From contig NZ_CANLFB010000003.1 in the NCBI RefSeq assembly GCF_947489755.1, positions 121,961 to 185,960 of the forward strand: a stretch of DNA of 64,000 nucleotides. The letters run 5' to 3'. Both the position numbers and the translations under genes were made by a program. Source of the stretch: an uncultured Psychromonas sp. (lineage in GTDB: Bacteria; Pseudomonadota; Gammaproteobacteria; Enterobacterales; Psychromonadaceae). A model generated the notes under the pieces. It saw only the letters and a program-made list of their open reading frames with translations, was not told the DNA's origin and did no database searches. This document shows positions 53,655 to 62,678 of this stretch, piece after piece (within the stretch, counting starts at the first letter, position 1; every line of letters begins with the position of its first letter).

Positions 53655-54818
53655 TTACCAAGTAATACTTGCGCTTAAATTATAACGGCGATCGGTTTCA
53701 GTGGAATGTAATGAGTTAACGCCTTCTTCATAGGTAGTGAAACCAATTCTGAATATAGTTGCAGTGTAAGTGAAACCTGCAGTATAAGCGCCTTGATAGA
53801 CTCCTGTTGCTAGGTCTAATGCTGACCATTTATTCTCAAATAATCGAGCGGATATACCAATGCGAAGTCTATCTTCAACATCATTACTTTCAGTCGATGA
53901 AGCAAAGCGACCATTGGATGAATCATAATATCTTGTTTTACTTGCATTTAAAGCATCTACATAATCGATAGCAATGATCGTGTGTTTAGAAAAAAATAAC
54001 TCAGGTTGAATAGAAGCACCAAAGTTAACCGTCATAGGTTGTGAACCATAATGATCGTTAAAATCTAATTCACCGATATTAAGTATACTCATTCCAAAAG
54101 AAGGTTTCATATTTCTATTTAGCTGATAAATAAAACCTAAATCTGCACTCACCGCGACACCATCATTTTGTAAGTCGTTTTCAATCTTTCCGGTTATATC
54201 GTCTTCAAATATTAATTCTGCGGCAGTTAATACACCTTCATAAGATTGTTGCGTGATGGCCTTTAAACCAAAGCCTATTGAAAGTTCTCCTGCTCTTGAA
54301 GGTTTAAAAGTATAAGTGAGCGCACTCGTTAAACCACTATAAGTTCTAGCTTGTATTTCAACTTCATCAGCATAGGGGGTAAGGTTAGCATCAAGTGCAG
54401 TTAATAAACCAAGTGACCAAGCATATTGACCACTATTTTGGGTCATTGAACTATAATTTGAGGCATCAACATGTATGGACTTTCCTGAGTAGTTAGCAAT
54501 TGTTTTAGCAACTTCAAAACGGTCATCTGTATCTATAGCATCATTTAAATCACTAATAAACGGAGCTGTATCCTTTCCGCCACTTGCTTGAATAGTAAAT
54601 AATTCAATAATTAAATCATCGTTCTTGCTTACTTTTGCAATGCCAGCAGGGTTTGAGAAGAGGGAACTACTATAACCTCCTACTGAAATATTTGTGCCAC
54701 CCATGGCCATAATACGTTGATCTTTATATAAATAATTAAGTTCTGATGCCTGTATTGAAATGGCGGGTAAAGCAGATAATATAGCAATTTTAAACAGTGA
54801 ATTTTTATTCAATGTCAT
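53655..54818 (-). CDS. TraF-like outer-membrane beta-barrel protein
   Basis: The 387-residue protein has a signal peptide (MTLNKNSLFKIAILSALPAI, cleaved near SIQA-SE) and the PF13729 (TraF_2) start: RIMAMGGTNISVGGYSSSLF followed by SNPAGIA. Alternating amphipathic strands continue to a C-terminal YNLSASITW, ending in an aromatic residue as in outer-membrane barrels. The name TraF is historical; there is no conjugation gene nearby. It probably forms an FadL/PorV-like barrel. AAGGATGTTTTG upstream of the ATG is the ribosome binding site. Confidence 0.78.
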   Translation of the reverse strand: MTLNKNSLFKIAILSALPAISIQASELNYLYKDQRIMAMGGTNISVGGYSSSLFSNPAGIAKVSKNDDLIIELFTIQASGGKDTAPFISDLNDAIDTDDRFEVAKTIANYSGKSIHVDASNYSSMTQNSGQYAWSLGLLTALDANLTPYADEVEIQARTYSGLTSALTYTFKPSRAGELSIGFGLKAITQQSYEGVLTAAELIFEDDITGKIENDLQNDGVAVSADLGFIYQLNRNMKPSFGMSILNIGELDFNDHYGSQPMTVNFGASIQPELFFSKHTIIAIDYVDALNASKTRYYDSSNGRFASSTESNDVEDRLRIGISARLFENKWSALDLATGVYQGAYTAGFTYTATIFRIGFTTYEEGVNSLHSTETDRRYNLSASITW

Positions 54819-54976
54819 AACAAAACATCCTTGTTTTAGCTAAATAATGTCGGAATATTACTTATAACTATATAGTAAATATCACATAAAAAGCAAAATA
54901 ACGAAAATACATGTTCTTTTAGGTTATTTTGTCTGTTGTTTTATTTCTATAGGTAAACAAAGATGCACTAGCGTAA

Positions 54977-55570
54977 TTAGTTTTTTCTTTTTAGCATTAA
55001 AATTTGTTTTATTAACTTAGATTTCTCAAGTTTCGCTAGCTCGGTAACTTGTAAGTCTGACTTAATTAATGACTCAATTTCAGCATCGTCATTGATTGTT
55101 TGTGTTTTTTGAAGCGCATTGGTAAGTTGTTGTTGAAGACGTTCATTTTCAAGTTTACATTGTGTAAGTTGTTGTTGTAACTTCTGATCGTTCCCACTGT
55201 TTATTTTTCCTGCAAAGATCAATGCTTCTAATGTTTGATTTAGAGGTGCTTGTTTTGCTACTTTCTTAAGTTGCTCACCCGCTTTTATAGAAAGATTGAA
55301 GGTATATAATTTTTTTCCGTTATCACTATCACGTGATTTTTTACTACGCCAAGCTTTAAACATTTTATTACGTAGTTCTCTGCCTTCGGCTGTTGTCTCT
55401 AGTAATTGGCAGAGTTGTGTAAATTTATCTTCAGTGATCTGATTCAGACTTAAGTCAACACCATTGGTCAATGTTACCAGTAAGTCACTTTTAGGCATCA
55501 AATAGTTTTTTACCCAATGACTATTGGTGTCATTCCATTGGAAGCTAGCAGGGGTCTCAACAGTGACCAT
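54977..55570 (-). CDS. ribbon-helix-helix-like protein with C-terminal coiled coil
   Basis: I cannot assign this 197-residue protein to a named family with certainty. A helical N-terminal region (~1-75) is followed by a basic stretch (MFKAWRSKKSRDSDNGK) and a ribbon-helix-helix-like segment KKLYTFNLSIKAGEQLKKVA, then PLNQTLEALIFAGK (~87-120). A Gln/Leu-rich coiled coil (~130-165) and a basic end (KLIKQILMLKRKN) finish it. The order N-terminal helices, RHH, coiled coil recalls MatP, but sequence identity is not evident by eye. Sequence-specific DNA binding is the best inference. AAGGAG precedes the ATG. Confidence 0.55.
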   Translation of the reverse strand: MVTVETPASFQWNDTNSHWVKNYLMPKSDLLVTLTNGVDLSLNQITEDKFTQLCQLLETTAEGRELRNKMFKAWRSKKSRDSDNGKKLYTFNLSIKAGEQLKKVAKQAPLNQTLEALIFAGKINSGNDQKLQQQLTQCKLENERLQQQLTNALQKTQTINDDAEIESLIKSDLQVTELAKLEKSKLIKQILMLKRKN

Positions 55571-55719
55571 GTGAATCTCCTTGTATCATTATTATTTACT
55601 ACGTTTACAAAGTTAAAATATAGAGTCAAAGCTTAATAAATTATAAGTATTAATAACAGGATATTTATAAATTACTAAAAAAACCGTATCACTAAGTGGT
55701 GGAGTTAAATGTCATCGTT

Positions 55720-55754
55720 ATTTATGTCACTTTTTTCATAAAAGTGACATAAAT
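55720..55754. repeat. perfect 15-bp hairpin
   Basis: ATTTATGTCACTTTT (55720-55734) and AAAAGTGACATAAAT (55740-55754) pair exactly with a 5-base loop. It lies 18 bp beyond the DUF2057 stop codon and upstream of the RHH-like gene. It can end DUF2057 transcription or act as an operator; there is no long T-run. Confidence 0.75.
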
Positions 55755-55772
55755 ATCTTTGATAACTATGGA

Positions 55773-56342
55773 TTATTTAGTTTCGTTGTTTATCAACCAC
55801 ATTTTAAACTGCTTTTTTTGTTCGAGATCAGCTGCTTTATATTGTTCAATTAAACTATTCATTGTTATTTTTTTCACTGAGTTTGAGGTGACTTGGAGGT
55901 TGTTTTCTTGGTTATAATCGTTAACTAATCCTTCAATATCAGCATAAGGAACAAAACCTTCACCTTTTAGCTGTTCAGCACCTTCAACTTTATATTGTTT
56001 TTTTTCATTTTCTACAAACCAGTCAAGCCCAATATTAATTTTTTGAGTCGCTTGCGAATAGCTATATAGCTTATTAGTGGTGATTTCTGTTGTTCCATCA
56101 ACGTCAACAGACATAATATAAGGTCTACTTTCTAGCAAACGTTCATCTCTGAAGTTATGAGAATATCTAACCACGATTTGTTGTTGTCCATCTGCGATTT
56201 TAAGTGTGTCATCTCCAAAAAATGAACCTTTAACTTTTGCACCATTAACAGCAAGCACTTCGATATTATTACTTGTTACTATTTCACCAGAAAAAGCAAA
56301 AGGGCTGATTGCTAATGTTAAAAATAATCCTGCAAATTTCAT
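55773..56342 (-). CDS. DUF2057 (YccT/UPF0319) exported protein
   Basis: The 189-residue protein has a signal peptide (MKFAGLFLTLAISPFAFSG) and the DUF2057 core: NNIEVLAVNGAKVKG (~25-39) and the LKIADGQQQIVVRYSH motif (~46-61). The C-terminal part contains SLIEQYKAADLEQKKQFKMW. The E. coli member YccT (CsgI) is a periplasmic inhibitor of curli; whether this homologue shares that role is unknown, and no curli genes are in the window. It is divergent from the frameshifted symporter gene. Confidence 0.82.
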   Translation of the reverse strand: MKFAGLFLTLAISPFAFSGEIVTSNNIEVLAVNGAKVKGSFFGDDTLKIADGQQQIVVRYSHNFRDERLLESRPYIMSVDVDGTTEITTNKLYSYSQATQKINIGLDWFVENEKKQYKVEGAEQLKGEGFVPYADIEGLVNDYNQENNLQVTSNSVKKITMNSLIEQYKAADLEQKKQFKMWLINNETK

Positions 56343-56650
56343 GTGTTTTCCTAATCAAAATGTTTAATCAAAATAAATCGTATAAATAACATCAATATGA
56401 CAGATCATTAAGCGCTTTGGTATATCAAGATGTGATCTATCACGATAAAATTAAAATAATCTTTAATGTCAGTATAAAGATTGATCGTTATCATCTCGAA
56501 TTACTCAATATACGGTAGCTTGCCAAGCAATATTAGTTCCGCAGTATTCAATTAAATTTCTTTAAGCTATTAAAATGATTGATGCACTTACTGTATGAAT
56601 TCAAGTAATTTTTTAAAATTATAAAAGTAAATTAAAAATAAGGACTACGT
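56343..56650. other. divergent intergenic region
   Basis: This 308-bp gap between the DUF2057 and symporter genes is AT-rich. GTGATCTATCAC near 56430 is a short palindrome whose half-site spacing does not fit CRP or FNR. TAAGGACT at its right edge is the ribosome binding site for the symporter gene. Confidence 0.4.
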
Positions 56651-57909
56651 GTGGTTAACATTAAGAAAAGTTTATTCTCTAACATTGGTGCTCAAGTTGT
56701 TATCGCTATGGTGATAGGGACGGTTGTCGGTGTTTATATGGGGCCCAGTGCCGATATATTTGCACCTCTTGGTGCTATTTCATTCATCTGATTAAAATGT
56801 TAGTGATCCCCCTTGTTGCGGTTGCCATTATTACCGGAGCCGCTAACTTAGGTGATAGCCCAGCGGCAGGAAAAATAGGACTTAGTACTTTTGCTTTCTT
56901 TATGCTGACATCAGCTGCTGCTGTTGCCCTCGCAATCGGTTTAGGTGAGTTATTTAAACCGGGTGTTGGTATCGATTTAAGTAGTATGCATTCGATGTTT
57001 TCAAATGAATATGCAGATAAGGGGGATGTGCCAGGCTTCTTTGCTACTGTATTAGGGATGATTCCAACTAATATTTTTCAATCGCTTAATAATGCGAATA
57101 TTCTACAAATTTTAGTTTTTTGTTTATTTTTAGGGATTGCATTATCTAAAGTAGATCGTAATAAATCGGCACCATTAATGTCTGCGCTATCTGGCTTAGT
57201 TGATGCGTTTGTATGGATGATTAATGTGGTGATGCGCATTGCGCCTATTGGTGTATTTGGTTTGATGGCTGAAGCTGTTGGTACCTTTGGGTTTGATGTG
57301 TTGACTATGGTCATGAAGCTCTTCATTGTTTATGTTATTGCAATTTTGATTTTTGGTTTTGGCTTTTATCCTTTATTGATCAAACTGTTTTCTAATGTCC
57401 CTGTTCGTCGATTCTTATCCGCTATGAAGCGTCCTCAAGTTGTTGCACTTTCTACTGCGTCTTGTATGGCTACTTTACCGGTAACCATGGACACGGTTGA
57501 AAAAGAGTTAAATGTTAATAATTCAACCGCGTCTTTTGTATTGCCTCTTGGTGCGACAATTAATATGAGTGGCAATGCTATTTACTATGGTTTAGTAGCT
57601 GTATTTTTTGCTCAAGTATTTAATGTTGATTTAAGTTTTGCTGCTTATGCTGCGATTATTTTTACAGCGACAATAGGTGCGATTGGACAAGCTGGTGTAC
57701 CTGGACCTTCGTTCTTAGTGGTAGCTGTATTATTAGCCGCAGGTATTCCGATTGAAGGCCTACCACTTTTATTTGCTTTAGATAGGATTTTTGACATGAT
57801 CCGAACGGCGCTTAATATTACTGGCGATGCGGCTTGTGCGGTTATTGTTGATGGTTTAAACCCTCATACTGACGAAAATAATAGCCAAGTAGTTAAAAAT
57901 AACATTTAA
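56651..57909 (+). pseudogene. Na+/dicarboxylate (glutamate) symporter, frameshifted
   Basis: The gene encodes a DAACS-family symporter of about 419 residues in two frames. From GTG 56651 the reading gives VVNIKKSLFSNIGAQVV to FAPLGAI, then stops at TGA after SFI. From the shifted frame it continues HLIKMLVIPLVAVAIITGAA to the true stop at 57909. Restoring one T in the T-run at 56778-56780 gives GAIFIHLIKMLVIP, the expected family sequence. Downstream motifs are intact: STASCMATLPVTMDTV, LPLGATINMSGNAIYYG, GVPGPSF, DRIFDMIRTALNITGD. The rest shows no decay, so it is either a very recent mutation or a sequencing error. If real, the transporter is truncated. Confidence 0.85.
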
Positions 57910-58562
57910 TCAATCATCATTAATTTCAGCATCAAAGATTATTGTTTTGATGTTGAAGTTATCCTCACTCCGTCCATTGCTCCTATGTATGAAGATAATA
58001 AAATAGACGTGATGATGTGATTTGTAGCCGTGTTGTTTAGGTTGTATCGTTCAGCTGATACTGTTTTGATGCCAATTTTCTGGGACATATCACGTAACAA
58101 TATTTAGATATCTAATACTAGATGGCCATTTTGATTTAGTGTTGATACTGATTGCTTTTATTGATGACGACAAATTAAATCCCGTTAATAAGTCATACAA
58201 TTCAGCTTTGTTCGCAATAACCTGAGAGTATTTTCGATTCTAATTGTAATGATTTAAATAAATGTGAAATGCTTGTTTTATCTGAAAGGGGACTTACTTT
58301 AACCTTTATCTTCAAATCTACAAATTCAGAAGTCTATAGTGCGATATCAGCCCCTATATCTCATCAAGCATTGTTAACTAATTATATCACTGATTATCTT
58401 TGAACTTACTTTAGGGTAAATTATTCATTTTTTTACTATGTACAGCTTAAGGTAAACCGTAATTTATAATAGCTTGTAGTTTTAGTGAATCATTTTTCTG
58501 TGATGAATATGAAACGTATAATCGATTCAATTATGATACTAATGACATAAGGTGAAGATAAA
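57910..58562. other. 650-bp intergenic region
   Basis: AT-rich stretch between the symporter gene and the fbp terminator. No ORF with a credible start and no clear repeat or RNA was recognised. Confidence 0.45.
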
Positions 58563-58590
58563 AAAATACCAAACATTAGTTTGGTATTTT
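58563..58590. terminator. terminator downstream of fbp
   Basis: AAAATACCAAAC, ATTA loop, GTTTGGTATTTT is a perfect 12-bp stem, symmetric with A- and T-runs so it works in both directions. It lies 40 bp past the fbp stop codon. Confidence 0.9.
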
Positions 58591-58629
58591 ATATAGTGAG
58601 ATAGATATCTACTGAATCATTAAATCTAA

Positions 58630-59634
58630 TTAATCTTCAGGATTGTCTTGTATCATTTTTTCAGCGGCTTTTACCATATCAGCACTACCACACATGAAGG
58701 GTACACGTTGATGTAGTTCAGTTGGATCAATTTCCATAATACGCTTAGCACCTGTGCTTGCGATACCACCTGATTGTTCAGCTAAGAATGCAATAGGATT
58801 ACATTCATATAATAAACGTAGTTTACCTTCAGGCGCTTGGGCAGTCGAAGGGTACATAAATATGCCTCCCTTCAATAAGTTACGGTGGAAATCTGCGACT
58901 AATGAGCCGATGTAACGAGATGTATAAGGACGGTTATCTTCAGGAACAATTTCTTGACAGAATTTAATGTATTTTTTAACGCCCAATGGGAATTTTAAAT
59001 AATTACCTTCATTAATCGAGTAACAATTACCTGATGTTGGCTGTCTCATATTTTCATGTGATAAATAGAAAACACCTAAAGAAGGGTCACATGTAAATCC
59101 ATGAACACCATTACCTGTAGTATAAACAAGCATTGTTGAAGAACCGTAGATAACATAACCTGCAGCAACTTGTTTAATACCAGGTTGTAGAAAGTCTTCT
59201 AATACAACAGGTGTGCCGACAGGGCTTATACGTCTATATATTGAGAATATAGTACCGACTGAAACATTTACATCGATGTTAGAAGAACCATCAAGTGGAT
59301 CCATTAATACAACATATTTACTATTGACGCCTCGATCACTGTCAAAGCTAACAAAATCATCTTCTTCTTCTGACGCAACACCACAAACTTCTCCACGCGC
59401 TTCAAGTGCTGCTTTGAATTTGTCATTTGCATATAAATCTAATTTTTGTTGTGTTTCACCTTGAATATTTTCAACACCGGTTGAACCAATAATATTGGCA
59501 ATACCTGCTTTATTAATTTCACGGTTAACAATTTTAGAAGCTAAACGAATAGCCCCTAATAAACCTGTTAATTCCCCGCTAGCTTCTGGGAAATCATGCT
59601 GTTTTTCAATTATGTACTCGCCTAAAGTGATCAT
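58630..59634 (-). CDS. fbp: class I fructose-1,6-bisphosphatase
   Basis: Fbp hydrolyses fructose-1,6-bisphosphate to fructose-6-phosphate in gluconeogenesis. The 334-residue length matches E. coli Fbp (332). Metal-site motifs are ASEEEDDFV (~94-102) and the signature [20 protein letters not shown] (~119-138). Substrate-binding blocks [18 protein letters not shown] and GGIFMYPST (~240-270) and [19 protein letters not shown] follow. It is cytosolic and monocistronic. TTGGAGAAAATATG gives a strong ribosome binding site. Confidence 0.97.
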   Translation of the reverse strand: MITLGEYIIEKQHDFPEASGELTGLLGAIRLASKIVNREINKAGIANIIGSTGVENIQGETQQKLDLYANDKFKAALEARGEVCGVASEEEDDFVSFDSDRGVNSKYVVLMDPLDGSSNIDVNVSVGTIFSIYRRISPVGTPVVLEDFLQPGIKQVAAGYVIYGSSTMLVYTTGNGVHGFTCDPSLGVFYLSHENMRQPTSGNCYSINEGNYLKFPLGVKKYIKFCQEIVPEDNRPYTSRYIGSLVADFHRNLLKGGIFMYPSTAQAPEGKLRLLYECNPIAFLAEQSGGIASTGAKRIMEIDPTELHQRVPFMCGSADMVKAAEKMIQDNPED

Positions 59635-60147
59635 ATTTTCTCCAATAAGTGTTGGAATTTATTATAATGGAAATAATAAAAGTTGCTTGTCAAAAGGTGT
59701 GAGCTAGTTCTGATTAATTGATTTATCAAGCCTATTGTATTACAAATAAATAATTGATGTTTCTATGTTATATATATCCATTACCAATCAAGATTCATTA
59801 TTTAGTCGTTAACACGGACATCAGAACAAGGCATGAGGCAACCACATTCTTTGTTATTAAGGCTCAATTTCACCCGTTAGCGCTTTATCTTTATACCTTG
59901 AAGGCTGATGGATATAACATCGATTATGTCTTTTTACCTTACTAGTAATAACGATCAGATCACAGGAACATTAGGATTAATTTAGTTTTAATGGGAAGAG
60001 AACGTTGTTATTCAGTTTTTTTGTTTATAAATTAAACGATATTTTGTGGTGAGATGAGCACCTTAGTTACCTTTCCTTAATAACTAAGGGCAGGTAACTA
60101 AAGTGATTTTTCGAAGACAGTTAATTTAACGAATACAGCTAAAGGGC
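59635..60147. other. intergenic region with a nested hairpin
   Basis: This 510-bp gap between fbp and rhlE holds no credible gene; a 63-codon plus-strand frame at 59754-59945 lacks a ribosome binding site and family match. TTAGTTACCT (60063-60072) and AGGTAACTAA (60092-60101) flank CCTTA/TAAGG, making a nested stem of ~40 bases. It lies ~45 bp beyond the rhlE stop and may be its 3' structure, although there is no T-run on that strand. Confidence 0.5.
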
Positions 60148-61440
60148 TTACCTTGCTTTTCTCGCTTTGTTTTTTGCTTTACGTACAACAGAAGGTTTAC
60201 TTTCTGACTTACGTTTTTCGATTAATTGGTTGCGTTCTTGTGTTGCTTTATAACGACTCTTTTTGAAGGTCTTCCCATCTTGTTGTACTTCCGTTGCACT
60301 ATCAAATTCATACCCCGGGTAAACAATACGATCGAACTTTCTACCGATCAATGATTCAATATTATCTAAAAATTGCTCATCTTTAGGGCTTACTAATGAA
60401 ATAGCATGTCCACTTTTCCCTGCACGACCCGTTCGGCCAATACGATGAACATAATCTTCAGCTAAAAACGGTAAGTGGAAATTGACAACATGTGGTAAAT
60501 CTGGAATGTCTAATCCACGAGCCGCAACATCAGTCGCAACTAATACACGGACACTACCTTCAGTAAATTGTTGAATCGCTTTATTTCGTGCACCTTGAGT
60601 TTTATCACCATGACAAAGCGCTGCTTTAATACCATCTAACTTTAATTCTTGTGCGAGTAAGTTAGCGCTTTCTTTCGTACCTGCAAAAACTAAGACTTGT
60701 TTCCAGTTTTTGACACCAATCAATTCAGATAATAATTCACGTTTACGGACTTCACTCACCCAGTACACTTGTTGCTTAACTTTACCTGAGGTTGAATTCT
60801 GCTTAGAGGTTTCAATATTTTTAGGTGTATGTAATAACTTATTCGCAAGTGTTTTTACTTTATTTGAAAAAGTTGCTGAAAACATTAATGTTTGATGCTT
60901 TTGTTTAATGATGTCAGTAATTTGTTGAATATCAGTTAAAAAGCCCATATCTAGCATACGGTCTGCTTCGTCTAGCACTAAATGCTTGATGTGTGCTAAA
61001 TCAACTTGTCTTGCATTGACATGTTCAATTAATCGTCCTGGTGTTGCGATTAAAATGTCGACGCCTTGTTTTAGCATTATCGTTTGAGGAGATACGTTTG
61101 CACCGCCTGTAACAACACCTGATGTTAAAGGTAGAAACTGACTATATTGTTCAACGTTTTTTGCAACTTGCAATGCAAGTTCTCGCGTCGGAGTCAGAAT
61201 AAGTACTTTAATGGTACGAGAACGACCAATATTGTCAGGTTGATTTTTAGCTAAGATATCCAACAAAGGTAAAGTAAATGCTGCTGTTTTACCTGTTCCA
61301 GTTTGTGCGCTTGCCAATACGTCGTGGCCTGCTTTAATAATTGGAATTGCTTGTTGTTGGATTGGGGTTAGTTTTGAATAACCACATGCTTTAACTGCTT
61401 TTAATAGATTTGCAGATAAACCTGCTGCATCAACACTCAT
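60148..61440 (-). CDS. rhlE: DEAD-box ATP-dependent RNA helicase (RhlE type)
   Basis: The helicase unwinds short RNA duplexes in ribosome assembly or RNA turnover. The 430-residue protein has all DEAD-box motifs: Q motif GYSKLTPIQQQAI, motif I SAQTGTGKT, Ia PTRELALQ, Ib TPGRL, II VLDEADRMLDMGF, III SATFS, IV-V RVLVATDVAARGLDIPD, and VI HRIGRTGRAG. The C-terminal ~60 residues are a Lys/Arg-rich tail (RKSESKPSVVRKAKNKARKA), typical of RhlE. ATG 61440 is chosen over GTG 61446 because AGGGTGTG upstream is better spaced for it. The monocistronic layout fits a cold-induced helicase, which is inference. Confidence 0.92.
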   Translation of the reverse strand: MSVDAAGLSANLLKAVKACGYSKLTPIQQQAIPIIKAGHDVLASAQTGTGKTAAFTLPLLDILAKNQPDNIGRSRTIKVLILTPTRELALQVAKNVEQYSQFLPLTSGVVTGGANVSPQTIMLKQGVDILIATPGRLIEHVNARQVDLAHIKHLVLDEADRMLDMGFLTDIQQITDIIKQKHQTLMFSATFSNKVKTLANKLLHTPKNIETSKQNSTSGKVKQQVYWVSEVRKRELLSELIGVKNWKQVLVFAGTKESANLLAQELKLDGIKAALCHGDKTQGARNKAIQQFTEGSVRVLVATDVAARGLDIPDLPHVVNFHLPFLAEDYVHRIGRTGRAGKSGHAISLVSPKDEQFLDNIESLIGRKFDRIVYPGYEFDSATEVQQDGKTFKKSRYKATQERNQLIEKRKSESKPSVVRKAKNKARKAR

Positions 61441-61732
61441 AATCACACCCTAATTTGTACGCTATAAAATAATCGCGCAGTATAACAAACTCTGTTTTGT
61501 AATGTATTAAAAACATGAAGTGAATGTTGTTAAGTTTATATTTGCCATTAGCAATGATATTTAATGATTAAATATCATAAATACGTTTAATTTCATGTGA
61601 ATAGACTACATTGATTATTCGAGTTTAGGATAGATAATTGGTACATATGTGCTATTTTTTATTTACAATACAAACCATTACTGAATATGATGACTGCCAG
61701 TGAATATTCTTAATCTTATTTTGGAAAATATT

Positions 61733-62098
61733 ATGTCTAATACCTTACGCTCTATTTTAGCGGCTACGTTTTATGAAAAAGTACAAAACAAACAAAGTTT
61801 TGTACTAAATGTGCTGGCCAGTTGGTGTTCTGATTGCACTGAGCAACAAGTTAATATTCAAGCATTTTTCAATCTTATGGCAGAAAATCAATTAGAAGTA
61901 CTACAATTAACGGCTCAAAAAGAGAAGGGTATTTATATTGATGCAGACCATCAAACATTGATTGAAGCGCTAGGTGGACACGGATATCCTCGTACTGTTT
62001 TAGTGTTGAATGGGAAAGTCGTCAGCAGTGACCATGTAGAAGTTATTTCAGAGAGTGACTTAACGAAACTCGCAGAGACTTTTGGAAACTTGTTATAA
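61733..62098 (+). CDS. thioredoxin-fold protein with CSDC active site
   Basis: This 121-residue cytosolic protein has a thioredoxin fold with the redox motif WCSDC (~31-35) after FVLNVLASWC, and the cis-Pro region in GGHGYPRTVLVLNGKVV (~85-101). The mix SDC in place of GPC suggests a different redox potential from thioredoxin itself. There is no signal peptide. ATG 61733 with TTGGAAAA upstream is preferred over an in-frame GTG at 61700. The partner is unknown. Confidence 0.82.
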   Translation: MSNTLRSILAATFYEKVQNKQSFVLNVLASWCSDCTEQQVNIQAFFNLMAENQLEVLQLTAQKEKGIYIDADHQTLIEALGGHGYPRTVLVLNGKVVSSDHVEVISESDLTKLAETFGNLL

Positions 62099-62231
62099 AC
62101 GATTTTCTTTATTGTATTTTTACTCTACTGTATTTTTATTAATTTCAGTATTTACATATATACTTTATCCTCATTCTCATCTGGCTGTTGCAGTCGCACT
62201 GATGATTTAACAAAACATTTCAAGGATCAAA

Positions 62232-62570
62232 ATGTTAGCAACTAATGCTTTTCCAGAAAATAGAAAAATGACCGTAATATTTAGAATTGAACCCGGATCT
62301 TTAGGCCCTGAAGGAATGGAGCATGTTGTTGAATTTTGTCAATTTGCGCAAACACAATTACAAGCTTGCTCGGTCGAATATCTAACATGGTTTATTGAGC
62401 CTCGTTTTGATAAAACCTTAGGGGAAATGAATTTCCAACTCAATAATAAAGCATTAACCCAAGACCAAGCAGAAAAATATCTGACAGTACTGGGTGAAAG
62501 TTATGCCCACTTTGAAGATGAGCTTGAAAATAATTTAGAAGCAATGATTGATCAGTATTTTGGGCGTTAG
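62232..62570 (+). CDS. conserved hypothetical acidic protein
   Basis: I do not recognise this 112-residue protein. The start is well supported by AAGGATCAAAATG. It begins with MLATNAFPENRKMTVIFRIE, has a central Cys/aromatic region (FCQFAQTQLQACSVEYLTWF) and an acidic C-terminal helix (GESYAHFEDELENNLEAMID). It is predicted soluble and mostly helical with two or three strands. It lies 133 bp downstream of the thioredoxin-fold gene in the same direction and may be linked to it. Confidence 0.7.
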   Translation: MLATNAFPENRKMTVIFRIEPGSLGPEGMEHVVEFCQFAQTQLQACSVEYLTWFIEPRFDKTLGEMNFQLNNKALTQDQAEKYLTVLGESYAHFEDELENNLEAMIDQYFGR

Positions 62571-62678
62571 CGCATCAATACTAACAATTTCACAGTAGAT
62601 GAATAAGCCATTCAATAAAGAAAAATGGCTTAAGTATTTAATGTTTTCCCTATTAACCTTATCAGCTATTTATTAGCA

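Noticed and set aside
53655..54818. TraF annotation taken as evidence for a conjugative element.
   Set aside because: The TraF_2 family is a broad outer-membrane barrel group; no other transfer, relaxase or plasmid gene is nearby.
56430..56450. GTGATCTATCAC as a possible CRP or FNR site upstream of the symporter.
   Set aside because: The spacing between half-sites is too short for either regulator, and the palindrome is only 5+5 bases.
59754..59945. A 63-codon plus-strand frame between fbp and rhlE.
   Set aside because: It has no ribosome binding site, an odd residue mix and no family match; chance frames are common in AT-rich gaps.
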